Below, one piece after another: positions 16,366 through 24,563 of a stretch of 64,000 nt of DNA (positions are counted from its first letter, which is position 1; the number at the start of each line of letters is the position of its first letter). Under the pieces are notes generated by a model that searched no databases, was not told the DNA's origin, and was given only the letters and a program-made list of their open reading frames with translations. The position numbers and the translations under genes were made by a program. The stretch covers positions 248,001-312,000 of the forward strand of contig NZ_QCZF01000003.1 in the NCBI RefSeq assembly GCF_003075095.1, written 5' to 3'. This stretch comes from Blastococcus litoris. GTDB lineage: Bacteria; Actinomycetota; Actinomycetes; Mycobacteriales; Geodermatophilaceae.

Positions 16366-17469
16366 TCAGGCCGACTCGGGCACCAGCTCGGTCCGCGGCG
16401 CGGCGCCGGGCTCGCGCCGCCACGACCGGTTGCGCCGCCAGAAGACGTAGGTGCCCAGGCCGATCGGGATCGGCAGGACGAAGGTGAGCGCCCGGAAGAT
16501 CAGCACGGCGGCGGCCACCAGGGCGCGTGGTCCGCCCGCGGTGGACAGGCCGGTGATCAGCGCCAGCTCGATCACGCCGAGCCCGCCCGGGGTGAAGGGG
16601 ATCGCCGTCAGCAGCCGGGCGAAGGCGAACACCGCCAGCGCCTCGGCGAGGCTCACCTGGTCGGCGCCGACGCCGACGAAGCGCAGGGCCAGCAGCAGCA
16701 CCAGGAACAGGGACAGGTGGCTGACGACGGTGGCGAGGGTGATCCAGTGCCAGCGCGCCCGCAGCAGCAGGATCGTGCGCCCGCGGAACTTGGTCGTGGC
16801 CCGGTCCCAGCCGGTCACGGGGCCGCGGCCGACCATGCGCCGCAGCGCCGTCGCCACCCGTGCGGCGCCCCTTCCGATGCGGGCCGCGGCAGCCTCGCTG
16901 CGCAGCAGCATGCCGAGGGCGACGACGGCCGCCCCCAGCGCCGCGACCCCCAGCAGCCCGGCGACGACGCGGCCGGTCGTGGGCGTGCCGGTGAACGCGA
17001 GGAGGACCAGCGCGACGACCGGCAGCCCCAGCTTGGCGAAGTTGTTCCACAGGCCCGAGATGAGCAGCGACACGGAGGTGCGCGACCGCGAGAAGCCCCA
17101 CGACGAGTTCATCGCGTAGGTGAGCCCGAGGGCGATCGCCGCGCCGCCCACGACCGTGTTCGAGACCGCCGTCGTCGTCTCCGTGGCCACGGTGGCCTGG
17201 GGGAACGTGAGCCCGGGCGTCGTCGTCATCATCAGGAACTGGTAGGTGGCGAGGTTCCACAGCGCGGCCAGGAGCAGGACCACCACCTCGACCCAGGTCA
17301 TGGCGCGGACCGACGTCCACACGTCCGACAGGCTGGTGAACTGGGGGAGGAACCAGGCGAACACGGCCGCGACGAGGGCGAGCGACAGCGCCGGCCCCAC
17401 CCACCGCCGCCACCCGCCGCGGCGCGGGCGGGGGACGTCGGTCGCGGTGCGGGACTCCACGGTGGTCAT
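16366..17469 (-). CDS. YbhN/AglD-type flippase-like membrane protein (LPG synthase TM superfamily)
   Basis: A 367-residue protein with about eight membrane helices and the superfamily's characteristic late motif TPGGLGVIELALI, here in IPFTPGGLGVIEL. Relatives include the transmembrane part of MprF, which flips lysyl-phosphatidylglycerol, and archaeal AglD. There is no C-terminal aminoacyl-transferase (GNAT-like) domain, so it is not a full MprF. The ATG at 17469 overlaps the lipoprotein stop (ATGA), placing it third in the four-gene unit. Lipid or glycolipid translocation is the likely role, inferred from family and context. Confidence 0.82.
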   Translation of the reverse strand: MTTVESRTATDVPRPRRGGWRRWVGPALSLALVAAVFAWFLPQFTSLSDVWTSVRAMTWVEVVVLLLAALWNLATYQFLMMTTTPGLTFPQATVATETTTAVSNTVVGGAAIALGLTYAMNSSWGFSRSRTSVSLLISGLWNNFAKLGLPVVALVLLAFTGTPTTGRVVAGLLGVAALGAAVVALGMLLRSEAAAARIGRGAARVATALRRMVGRGPVTGWDRATTKFRGRTILLLRARWHWITLATVVSHLSLFLVLLLALRFVGVGADQVSLAEALAVFAFARLLTAIPFTPGGLGVIELALITGLSTAGGPRALVAAAVLIFRALTFVLPIPIGLGTYVFWRRNRSWRREPGAAPRTELVPESA

Positions 17470-18065
17470 CAGCCGCCCTCCCCGTCAGCGGGCGGGTCGA
17501 GCTGCAGCCGCCCGTCGCTGTCCTCGTGCACCATCGCGCGCAGGTCCTCCCGTGCTACGGCGCCCAGCCCCTGGGTCGCGACCGCGAACGGCTCGCCCCG
17601 GTTCTCGCCGGAGAGCCGGAAGAGCACGGTGATGCAGCCGCCCTCGAACACGTAGTAGCGCCGCCCGACGTACATGGGGGTCACCTGGCTGACGCGCTCG
17701 AGCCGGCGCATCTCCGGCCGGTCGCTCGGGATCTCGGTCGCGCCGCTCGTGGAGCAGGACCGGGTCAGCCGCACCTCGATGGCGTGCAGTCCGTCCCGGT
17801 CGGAGTCCAGCCAGAAGCGCCCGGAGCCGCGGTCGACGTCCATGGCCGAGAAGTGCCACCCGAGCGGCATGCCCTCCAGGCAGGGCACCCACGAGGCGCT
17901 GGGCACGGCCTGCGCCATGAGGACGACGCCGTTGGACGGCGTGCCGTCGTCGCCCTCCTTGCAGGCGACGAGGTCACCGCTGAGGGTGCCGCCCACGCGG
18001 ATGCAGCCCGGCAGCACGAGGAGCGCCGCGAGCACGAGCAGGACCGCGCCCCACCGGCGCCTCAC
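17469..18065 (-). CDS. Hypothetical lipoprotein, 198 aa, in the PAP2-kinase/flippase unit
   Basis: A classical lipoprotein signal: VRRRWG, a hydrophobic core, then LVLPGC with the lipidated Cys at about residue 21. The mature part carries several Cys residues and a C-terminal acidic region (VHEDSDGRLQLDPP). No known domain was recognised. The GTG start at 18065 overlaps the TGA of the PAP2-kinase gene, and its own stop overlaps the next ATG, so it is translationally sandwiched between two membrane proteins. It is probably an extracytoplasmic partner of that system (inference). Confidence 0.75.
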   Translation of the reverse strand: MRRRWGAVLLVLAALLVLPGCIRVGGTLSGDLVACKEGDDGTPSNGVVLMAQAVPSASWVPCLEGMPLGWHFSAMDVDRGSGRFWLDSDRDGLHAIEVRLTRSCSTSGATEIPSDRPEMRRLERVSQVTPMYVGRRYYVFEGGCITVLFRLSGENRGEPFAVATQGLGAVAREDLRAMVHEDSDGRLQLDPPADGEGG

Positions 18066-19777
18066 AGCGGCGATCCGAGGATCGTGACCGTGATGGCGGC
18101 GACGACGGCGGCTCCGACGAGGGTGACCAGCGTGAGGCCCGCCCGGCGCCAGGTCCAGCGCTGGATGCGCACGGGCGGCAGCCGGTAGGGCAGCAGCCTC
18201 AGGAAGTCCGCGTGCAGGTCGCGACCCTGTTGGCGGAGCATGCGGCGCAGCTGGGAGGGCATGGTGAGGCCGCGGGTGGCTGCGAAGGCCTCGGCGATCT
18301 CCTCGTCCGAGAACTGCAGCCGGGCCCGCCGGTAGACCCGCTCGGCGTCGGTGCGCAGCGCCAGGACCAGCAGCATGTTGGCGAGGTCGACAGCCTGGCG
18401 CCACGGGCTGGGGCGGACCTCGGCGAAGGCGGAGTCGATGAGGAAGAGCGTGCCGTCACGCACGAGCAGGTTCGCCGGCTTGATGTCGCGGTGGGCCATG
18501 CCGATGTCCCACATCCGGCGGACGATCGAGAGCCCCTGGTCGATGACCGAGTCGTCGACCTCGGCGTCGCCCGCTTCCTTCGCGCCCGCGATGAACTCGG
18601 TGACCAGGAGGTACTCGCGTTCGGGGGTGATCTCGACGATGCCCAGCGGGTGGGGGACCGGCAGCCCTGCGTCGGAGAACAGGTGGAGGATGTAGTCCTC
18701 GTACTGCACCAGCCGGCGCACGGTGTGGAACGGCTTCTCGTCCTCGAGGCGCCCGTAGAGCAGGGTGCGGCCCAGCTTGTACCAGCGGTCGGACCGCACG
18801 TGCGTGGCCGCGTAGAGCTTGCCGAAGATGCAGCTCTCGTCGCTGCCGGAGGAGTCCGCGGCCTTCACGCTGATCTTCAGCGGGGTCGAGCCGCCGGACC
18901 CCGAGAGCCCGAACGGGACCACCTCGGTGGCGAGCACGCCCAGCTGGTCGTGCAGCGCCCGGACGATCGCCTCCTGCCGCTCCCCGGAGACGTCGAGGTG
19001 GGCCGGGCGGGACCGGCTGTAGCGCACGGGGTAGACGGCGTTCGGCGTGAGCAGCCGGAACGCGGCCAGCGGGGCGGCGACCCCGAGCACCACCCCGGCG
19101 AGGATGTCGGTGGGGTGGTCCTGCGCCAGGTAGAGGCGGGACAGCGCGGTGATCACGAGCAGGGCGGCGACCGCCCACTTGCCGCGGGTGCGCCAGGTCC
19201 CCGGCGGGATGAGCGCGTAGACGGTGCTGAGCAGGAACGCCGCGAGCACCGTCATCGGCAGCGACGGCATGGAGAAGCCCGACCAGCTGCCGATGATCTC
19301 GACCTCGTAGGGCCGGGGGCGCTGGAGGGTGAGAGCGAGGAAGGCGCCGAGGTTGGCGACGAGCAGCCCGACGCCCACCCAGACGAACAGGTGCCGCCAG
19401 CGCCGGAAGACGACCAGCAGGACGAGGTTGCTCAGCCACAGGACGTGGATGGCCTGCGCGGTGGCGAGCACGCCCAGGGCTTCCACGGCCGGCGTCAGAC
19501 CGGGGGAGCGCAGCCGGCTGATCGCCTGCAGGACGCGGGTGTCGACGACGTCGAACACGGTGACCGTACCCGTGACCACCACGACGACCCACATCACCAG
19601 GACGACGCCGGACAACCCGAGCCAGAACTTGCCCGAGGCGTTCAGCGCCCTCGGCAGCGGCGGCGGCTCGCCGGAGGGACGGCGGCGGCTGCGGACGAGC
19701 GCGATCGCCGGGGGAGCGGGCCGCGGGACGGGGATCGAGCGCCCCGGACCGGGCGGTGCCTGCGGCAGCGACGCCAT
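18062..19777 (-). CDS. Fusion of a degenerate PAP2 membrane domain and a RIO/LPS-kinase-like domain
   Basis: A 571-residue fusion. Residues ~50-245 form a six-helix PAP2-like bundle, ~285-535 a soluble kinase-like domain, and 545-567 a final membrane helix. The kinase half keeps FGK (Lys320), the catalytic HRDIKPAN (429-436) and IDSA (Asp448) in place of DFG, like lipid/sugar kinases of the RIO-WaaP type. The PAP2 half keeps LQRPRP and SRLYLAQDHPTD. The central motif is PSLP (171-174), where PSGH or PSLH would be expected, and the Lys seven residues before RP is Ala. The acid phosphatase chemistry is therefore probably lost. First gene of the four-gene unit; its start at 19777 (ATG) is divergent from the binding-protein gene. 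Confidence 0.85.
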   Translation of the reverse strand: MASLPQAPPGPGRSIPVPRPAPPAIALVRSRRRPSGEPPPLPRALNASGKFWLGLSGVVLVMWVVVVVTGTVTVFDVVDTRVLQAISRLRSPGLTPAVEALGVLATAQAIHVLWLSNLVLLVVFRRWRHLFVWVGVGLLVANLGAFLALTLQRPRPYEVEIIGSWSGFSMPSLPMTVLAAFLLSTVYALIPPGTWRTRGKWAVAALLVITALSRLYLAQDHPTDILAGVVLGVAAPLAAFRLLTPNAVYPVRYSRSRPAHLDVSGERQEAIVRALHDQLGVLATEVVPFGLSGSGGSTPLKISVKAADSSGSDESCIFGKLYAATHVRSDRWYKLGRTLLYGRLEDEKPFHTVRRLVQYEDYILHLFSDAGLPVPHPLGIVEITPEREYLLVTEFIAGAKEAGDAEVDDSVIDQGLSIVRRMWDIGMAHRDIKPANLLVRDGTLFLIDSAFAEVRPSPWRQAVDLANMLLVLALRTDAERVYRRARLQFSDEEIAEAFAATRGLTMPSQLRRMLRQQGRDLHADFLRLLPYRLPPVRIQRWTWRRAGLTLVTLVGAAVVAAITVTILGSPL

Positions 19778-19891
19778 GTCCGGGAATGCTGCACCCGGAA
19801 CCGGATCCGGACCATCCCCTTTGGTCCCCCGCCGGGCCCCGGCCCGGTCTAGGGTGGCCCCGCCCGCACACCGGGGAAGGGAAGAAGCGTC

Positions 19892-20788
19892 GTGCGACGT
19901 CGGCCCCGCGGCCTGCTCGGGGTGCTGCTGCTCGCCCTCGTGGTGGCCTGCGGGGGGACGCCGGAGGCGCCGGCGGCCCCGGCGGACGCGATCCGCTTCG
20001 CCTCCTACGACTTCCCGGAGAACCAGATCCTGGTCGAGGTCTACGCGGAGGCGGCCCGCCGCGCGGGTCTGCCGGTCAGCGTCCAGCACGGGATCGGCAC
20101 GCGGGAGGTCGTCTCCCCGGCGCTGCAGCAGGGCGTCGTCGACGTCGTCGTCGACTACCTCGGGACGGCGACCCTCTTCGCCCGTCCGGCCTTCCCCGAC
20201 CTGCCGGGGACGCCGGAGGGCATGCACGCGGTGCTGGCCCGGACGCTGGGTGGACGCGGGGTGCTCGTCCTGGACGTCGCACGCGCGGAGGACCAGAACG
20301 GGTTCGCCGTCACCACGCAGTTCGCCGCCGCGAACGGCATCGGCTCGCTGTCCGACCTGCGCCCCCTGGCCCGGCGGATCGCCTTCGGCGGCCCGCCGGA
20401 GTGCCCCGACCGGCCGCTGTGCCTCGAGGGCCTGGAGCAGGTCTACGGCCTGGACTTCGGCGAGGTGCTGGCCATGCCGAGCCGGGCGGCGACGGTCGAG
20501 GCGCTGCTGTCCGGGGACATCCAGGTCGGCCTCCTGGAGACGACCGACGCCCGCCTGGCGGTCGCGCCGGTGATGTTGCTGGTGGACGACCTCGGGCTGC
20601 AGCCGCGGGAGAACGTCGTCCCGCTCGTGCGCAAGGACGCCGCCGACCGGTGGGACGGGCTGACCGAGGCCCTGGACGAGACCAGCGCCCTGCTGACCAC
20701 CAGCGACCTCGTGCAGCTCAACCGGGCCGTCGAGCTGGACGGGCTCACCCCGCGCGAGGCGGCGATGCGCTGGTGGGGGAGCGACTGA
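19892..20788 (+). CDS. Glycine betaine/choline-type ABC substrate-binding lipoprotein (OpuAC-like), orphan
   Basis: A 298-residue lipoprotein (LALVVAC, Cys20). Its mature sequence resembles the OpuAC/ProX/OsmX binding proteins: a first strand IRFASYDFPENQILVEVYAE, the segment VDVVVDYLGT, and a C-terminal TTSDLVQLNRAVELDG. The family captures betaine, choline or similar osmolytes for an ABC importer. No permease or ATPase gene is adjacent, so it is an orphan and must act with a transporter elsewhere or serve another role. The GTG at 19892 follows a GGGAAGGGAAGAAG ribosome-binding region. Confidence 0.82.
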   Translation: MRRRPRGLLGVLLLALVVACGGTPEAPAAPADAIRFASYDFPENQILVEVYAEAARRAGLPVSVQHGIGTREVVSPALQQGVVDVVVDYLGTATLFARPAFPDLPGTPEGMHAVLARTLGGRGVLVLDVARAEDQNGFAVTTQFAAANGIGSLSDLRPLARRIAFGGPPECPDRPLCLEGLEQVYGLDFGEVLAMPSRAATVEALLSGDIQVGLLETTDARLAVAPVMLLVDDLGLQPRENVVPLVRKDAADRWDGLTEALDETSALLTTSDLVQLNRAVELDGLTPREAAMRWWGSD

Positions 20789-20797
20789 CGGCCAGTT

Positions 20798-20815
20798 GTG
20801 GAGCACGTGCTCTAC
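20798..20815. promoter_or_regulatory. Palindromic operator at the tetR start
   Basis: GAGCACGTGCTC (20801-20812) is a perfect 12-bp palindrome. Allowing one mismatched pair it extends to 18 bp, GT-G-GAGCACGTGCTC-T-AC. It lies 11 nt before the GTG of the TetR regulator. A -10-like TCTACT (20811-20816) overlaps its right edge and would put the transcript start at or near the GTG (a leaderless transcript). Autorepression by the TetR protein is inferred. Confidence 0.65.
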
Positions 20816-20822
20816 TACGTCC

Positions 20823-21431
20823 GTGGCCCGCCCCCGACTGCACGCCCCGGAGACGGTGCTCGACGCCGCCGAGGAGCTGGTGGTCGCGCACGGCCGGGCC
20901 AGCCTCACCGTGCGCGCGCTGGCCGAACGGGCCGGGGCGTCGAACGGCAGCCTCTACCACGCGTTCGGGTCGGTCGAGAACGTCGTCGCGCAGGCCTGGC
21001 TGCACCGCGCGCAGCAGTTCCTCGAGGTGCAGCGGACCGCGGTCGACGCGGCGCTGGCCGCGGGGGACCCCGTGGCGGCGGTGCAGGCCGCGGCCGACGC
21101 GCCCGCCCGGCTGCACGACATCGAGCCGACCGCCGCCCGGTTGCTGACGGCGCTGCGGCGCGACGACGTCCTCACCGACGGCGTCCCGGAGGCCGTGGCG
21201 GCCGATCTCCGCTCCCTCGACCGCGACCTCGCCGCCGTCCTGCGCCGGCTCGCCCGCGCCGTCTGGGACCGCACCGACCGGGCCGCCGTCGACGTCGTCA
21301 CCACCTGCGTCGTGCGGCTGCCGGCCGCGCTGCTCTTCCCCGAGATCCGCGCCGGGCGGGTGCACCCGCTCACCCGCCGCCGGCTGGCAGCCGCCGTCGC
21401 GGCCGTCCTCGACTGCCCCCTTCCCTCCTAG
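20823..21431 (+). CDS. TetR family transcriptional regulator
   Basis: A 202-residue regulator with an N-terminal TetR HTH (residues ~10-50: VRALAERAGASNGSLYHAFGSVENVV) and an all-helical ligand-binding C-terminus. The GTG at 20823 is chosen because ARPRLHAPETVLDAA is the standard TetR opening. The gene sits directly downstream of an 18-bp near-palindrome and 10 nt upstream of an enoyl-CoA hydratase gene, so it probably controls acyl-CoA metabolism and itself. The effector may be an acyl-CoA (inference). Confidence 0.9.
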   Translation: MARPRLHAPETVLDAAEELVVAHGRASLTVRALAERAGASNGSLYHAFGSVENVVAQAWLHRAQQFLEVQRTAVDAALAAGDPVAAVQAAADAPARLHDIEPTAARLLTALRRDDVLTDGVPEAVAADLRSLDRDLAAVLRRLARAVWDRTDRAAVDVVTTCVVRLPAALLFPEIRAGRVHPLTRRRLAAAVAAVLDCPLPS

Positions 21432-21441
21432 GAGACCTCCG

Positions 21442-22113
21442 ATGCCCGTGCTCGACCGCTCCGGCGACGTGTTCGTCCTCGACCTCGGCGACGGCGAGAA
21501 CCGGTTCCACCCCGACTGGCTGGCGGGCGTCGGCGCCGCGCTGGACGATGTCGAGCAGGCGGAGGGTCCGCGCGCCCTCGTGACCGCCGCGACGGGGAAG
21601 TTCTTCTCCAACGGCCTGGACCTCGACTGGCTCGTCGCGAACCCCGACCGGGCCGACGAGTACGTGGCCGGCGTGCAGGAGCTGTTCGCCCGCTACCTCG
21701 CCCTGCCGGTGATGACCGTCGCCGCGTTGCAGGGCCACACGTTCGCGGCCGGCGCGATGCTCTCGCTGGCGCACGACTTCCGCGTCATGCGGGCCGACCG
21801 CGGGTTCTGGTGCCTGCCGGAGGCCGACATCGGCATCCCCTTCACCCGGGGCATGTCCGCGCTGATCCAGGCGCGGCTGACCCCGCAGACGGCGCACGAG
21901 GCGATGACCACGGCGCGCCGCTACGGCGGTCAGGACGCGCTGGCCGCGGCGGTGGTCGACCGGGCGGTCGGCGAGGACGAGGTGCGGCAGACCGCGGTGG
22001 AGCTGGCCGGGTCCCTGACGGGCAAGGCCGGCGAGACCTTGGGCACGATCAAGGCCCGCCTCTACGCGCCGGTCCTCGACCTCCTCCGCGACCGCACCGA
22101 CCCGCGCGGCTAG
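21442..22113 (+). CDS. Enoyl-CoA hydratase/isomerase family protein
   Basis: A 223-residue crotonase-fold protein. FSNGLDLDWL (about residues 55-64) provides part of the CoA pocket/oxyanion hole, and GHTFAAGAMLSLAHDFRVM (~94-112) the second oxyanion segment. It is shorter than typical crotonases (~260 aa) and has a compact C-terminus, like small delta3-delta2-enoyl-CoA isomerase relatives. The ATG at 21442 has a GGAGACC site. It follows tetR closely and converges with the acyl-CoA dehydrogenase gene, their ends overlapping by 4 nt. Confidence 0.85.
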   Translation: MPVLDRSGDVFVLDLGDGENRFHPDWLAGVGAALDDVEQAEGPRALVTAATGKFFSNGLDLDWLVANPDRADEYVAGVQELFARYLALPVMTVAALQGHTFAAGAMLSLAHDFRVMRADRGFWCLPEADIGIPFTRGMSALIQARLTPQTAHEAMTTARRYGGQDALAAAVVDRAVGEDEVRQTAVELAGSLTGKAGETLGTIKARLYAPVLDLLRDRTDPRG

Positions 22114-23291
22114 ACGATCGCGCCCTTCCCGGTGATCGCCCTCCCGACGATCAGGGTGTTCACCTCGCGGGTGCCCTCGTAGGAGTAGATGGCCTCGGCG
22201 TCGGCGACGTACCGGCCCACGTTGTGCTCGAGCAGGATGCCGTTGCCACCCATGAGCTCCCGGGCCCAGCCGACCGTCTCGCGCATCCGCACCGTGGTGA
22301 AGGCCTTGGCCAGCGACGCCTGCTCGTCGGTCATCGTCCCGCAGTCCTGCAGCTGCGACAGCCGGGCGCACAGCGACGCCGAGGCGGTGATGTTGCCGAG
22401 CATGCGCACCAGCAGGTCCTGCACCAGCTGGAAGCTCGCGATCGGCTTGCCGAACTGGGTGCGGTCGGTGGCGTAGCGCAGCGCGTGCTCGTAGGCCCCG
22501 CGCGCGCAGCCGACCGCCGACCACGCGACCAGCGCCCGGGTCATCTTCAGCACCTTGGCGGTGTCCTTGAAGCTGTTGGCCTCCTGCAGCCGGTTCTCCT
22601 CGGGCACCCGCACGCCGTCGAGGGTGATCAGGGCGTTCTGCACGGCCCGCAGCGCGATCTTGTCCTCGAGGTCGACCGCGCTGAACCCGGGGGTGTCCTT
22701 CTCGACGACGAAGCCGAGCACCCGCTGGGTGTCGACGTCCTGCGCCCAGATGACCACCAGGTCGGCGAAGCTGCCGTTGCCGATCCACTTCTTCTGCCCG
22801 TCGAGGACCCAGCCGTCGCCGTCCCGGCGGGCCTTCGTCTTCAGCCCGCGCGCGACGTCGGAGCCGGAATCGGGCTCGGTCAGCCCGAACGCGCCGATCT
22901 GCTCCATGCGGGCCATGGCCGGCAGCCAGCGCTCCTTCTGCTCCTCGGAGCCGCACAGGTGCACCGAGCCCATGGCCAGCCCGCTGTGCACGCCGTAGAA
23001 GGTGGCCACCGACGGGTCGCCACGGGAGAGCTCCATCGAGATCATGCCGTCGAGCAGGGAGGACTTCCCCGGGCAGCCGAAGCCGGAGTACGGCGTGCCG
23101 ATGATGCCGAGCTCCGCCAGGCCGGGGACCAGCTCCAGCGGGAACTTCGCCCGGGTCCAGTAGTCGTTGATGATCGGCTGGACCTGCTCGTCCATGAACG
23201 CGCGGACGCGGTGCAGCACCGCGCGGTCCTCCTCGTCGAGGAGCGCCTCCAGGTCGTAGAAGTCGGACGTCAGTGTCCTCGCCTCGGTCAC
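22110..23291 (-). CDS. Acyl-CoA dehydrogenase (glutaryl-CoA dehydrogenase-like)
   Basis: A 393-residue flavoenzyme of normal length. It has the FAD/substrate motifs FGLTEPDSGSD and KKWIGNGSFAD, the RTQFGKPI segment, and the catalytic glutamate in YEGTREVNTLIVGR (Glu ~372). Its overall pattern, ending in VNTLIVGRAITG, fits the glutaryl-CoA dehydrogenase-like branch, but the Arg needed for the distal carboxylate was not verified. It converges with the enoyl-CoA hydratase gene, which supports a shared role in acyl-CoA breakdown. Confidence 0.88.
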   Translation of the reverse strand: MTEARTLTSDFYDLEALLDEEDRAVLHRVRAFMDEQVQPIINDYWTRAKFPLELVPGLAELGIIGTPYSGFGCPGKSSLLDGMISMELSRGDPSVATFYGVHSGLAMGSVHLCGSEEQKERWLPAMARMEQIGAFGLTEPDSGSDVARGLKTKARRDGDGWVLDGQKKWIGNGSFADLVVIWAQDVDTQRVLGFVVEKDTPGFSAVDLEDKIALRAVQNALITLDGVRVPEENRLQEANSFKDTAKVLKMTRALVAWSAVGCARGAYEHALRYATDRTQFGKPIASFQLVQDLLVRMLGNITASASLCARLSQLQDCGTMTDEQASLAKAFTTVRMRETVGWARELMGGNGILLEHNVGRYVADAEAIYSYEGTREVNTLIVGRAITGKGAIV

Positions 23292-23356
23292 GCCCGCCCC
23301 CTACCCGCGGGGCAGGGGCGGTCAACCGGCCGCACCCGACGGGACGAGAACGCGCG

Positions 23357-23390
23357 GGAGGCCCTCTCCTCGGATCGGGAGAGGGCCTCC
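23357..23390. terminator. Perfect 13-bp hairpin terminator
   Basis: GGAGGCCCTCTCC (23357-23369) pairs exactly with GGAGAGGGCCTCC (23378-23390) around an 8-nt loop. It lies between the YihY gene's stop and the start of the acyl-CoA dehydrogenase gene, both on the minus strand, and would end YihY transcription. No U-tract follows, as is common in actinobacteria. Confidence 0.75.
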
Positions 23391-23416
23391 AGCGGGCCGT
23401 TCGTGCCGGCCGACGA

Positions 23417-24460
23417 CTACGTCGTCTGCTTGTCCTTGGGGTCCTCGCGGGCGTCGAGCTGGATCTCCTTCTCGGCCCTCGGGACGCCCTCCTTCAGCTC
23501 CCGGTTGCGCTCGATCTCGGCGTCGAGCTCGATGCCGAAGAGCAGCGCCAGGTTGATCAGCCAGAACCAGATCAGGAAGACGACGACGCCGGCGAGCGCG
23601 CCGTAGGTCTTGTTGTAGCTGCCGAAGTTGCCGACGTAGAAGGCGAAGGCGGCCGACGCCACGATGGCGACGAGGATCGCCACGCCCGCACCGGGGCTGA
23701 CCCACTTGAAGCCGCGCAGCCTGACGTTCGGCGTCGCGTAGTAGAGGACGGCGATCATCAGGGCCAGGACGACGAGGATGACCGGCCACTTCAGGACGGT
23801 CCAGACGGTCTGACCGGCCTCGCCGATGCCGATGGCCGAGGCGACGGCATCGACGACGGGGCCGCTGAGGACCAGCAGCGCGACGATGACCGCGGCGAAC
23901 AGGATGCCGATCAGGGTGATCAGCAGCTGGAGCGGCTTGAGCTTCCAGATCTTGCGGCCCTCGGGCGTCTCGTAGACGACGTTGGCCGCGCGGGTGAACG
24001 CCCCGACGTAGCCCGACGCCGACCAGACGGCGGCGGCCAGGCCGATGACCAGCCCGAAGCCCGCGGTGCTGTTGTTGCCGGCGATCTGCTCGATCACCGG
24101 CTCCAGCTGCGTGGCCGCGCTCTGCGGCACGACGGCGGTCAGGGCCTGGGTGAGCTCCTCCGGCTCGACCAGCAGGCCGACGATCGACACGAGGCCGATC
24201 AGCGCGGGGAACAGGGCGAGCACGCCGTAGTAGGTGAGGGCGGCGGCCCAGTCGGTGAGGTCGTCCTCGCTGAACTCCTTGGCCGTGCGCTTGAGCGTCG
24301 GGAAGGCACCCGGCTCGGGATCGGCCCCCGTCGGCGCGTAGTCGGCGCGGGTACCGCTGATCTCGTCGGTCTCGGGCGCGGGGTCTCCGCCGGTGGCGGC
24401 GGCGCGGTTCTCGTGGAACTGCGTCTCCGCTGCGCGGTGCGAGCCGGTGGCTCGGGCCAT
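23417..24460 (-). CDS. YihY/BrkB family membrane protein
   Basis: A 347-residue protein with a ~90-residue hydrophilic N-terminus rich in Ala, Glu and Asp and then the YihY/BrkB core. The core has the segment DLTDWAAALTYYGVLALFPALI, about six membrane helices, and the conserved end VFLIWFWLINLALLFGIELDAE. The charged tail is Lys/Asp-rich (~315-347). The family was once called RNase BN, but its real role is unknown. The ATG at 24460 has a good GGAGG site; a longer upstream frame lacks one. It stands alone, followed by a strong hairpin. Confidence 0.88.
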   Translation of the reverse strand: MARATGSHRAAETQFHENRAAATGGDPAPETDEISGTRADYAPTGADPEPGAFPTLKRTAKEFSEDDLTDWAAALTYYGVLALFPALIGLVSIVGLLVEPEELTQALTAVVPQSAATQLEPVIEQIAGNNSTAGFGLVIGLAAAVWSASGYVGAFTRAANVVYETPEGRKIWKLKPLQLLITLIGILFAAVIVALLVLSGPVVDAVASAIGIGEAGQTVWTVLKWPVILVVLALMIAVLYYATPNVRLRGFKWVSPGAGVAILVAIVASAAFAFYVGNFGSYNKTYGALAGVVVFLIWFWLINLALLFGIELDAEIERNRELKEGVPRAEKEIQLDAREDPKDKQTT

Positions 24461-24563
24461 GGGGTCCTCCGGGGTCAGGCGGCGGGAAGTCCCGACTGCG
24501 GTTCCCCGGACGGACCCGTTCCATGCCGGACGCGCCGGTAACGGTTCGGTGCCGGCGCGGTGC

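Noticed and set aside
18062-20908. PAP2-kinase protein extended to 948 residues
   Set aside because: The extension upstream of the ATG at 19777 is antisense to the binding-protein gene; the fusion's own first helix starts ~50 residues after 19777.
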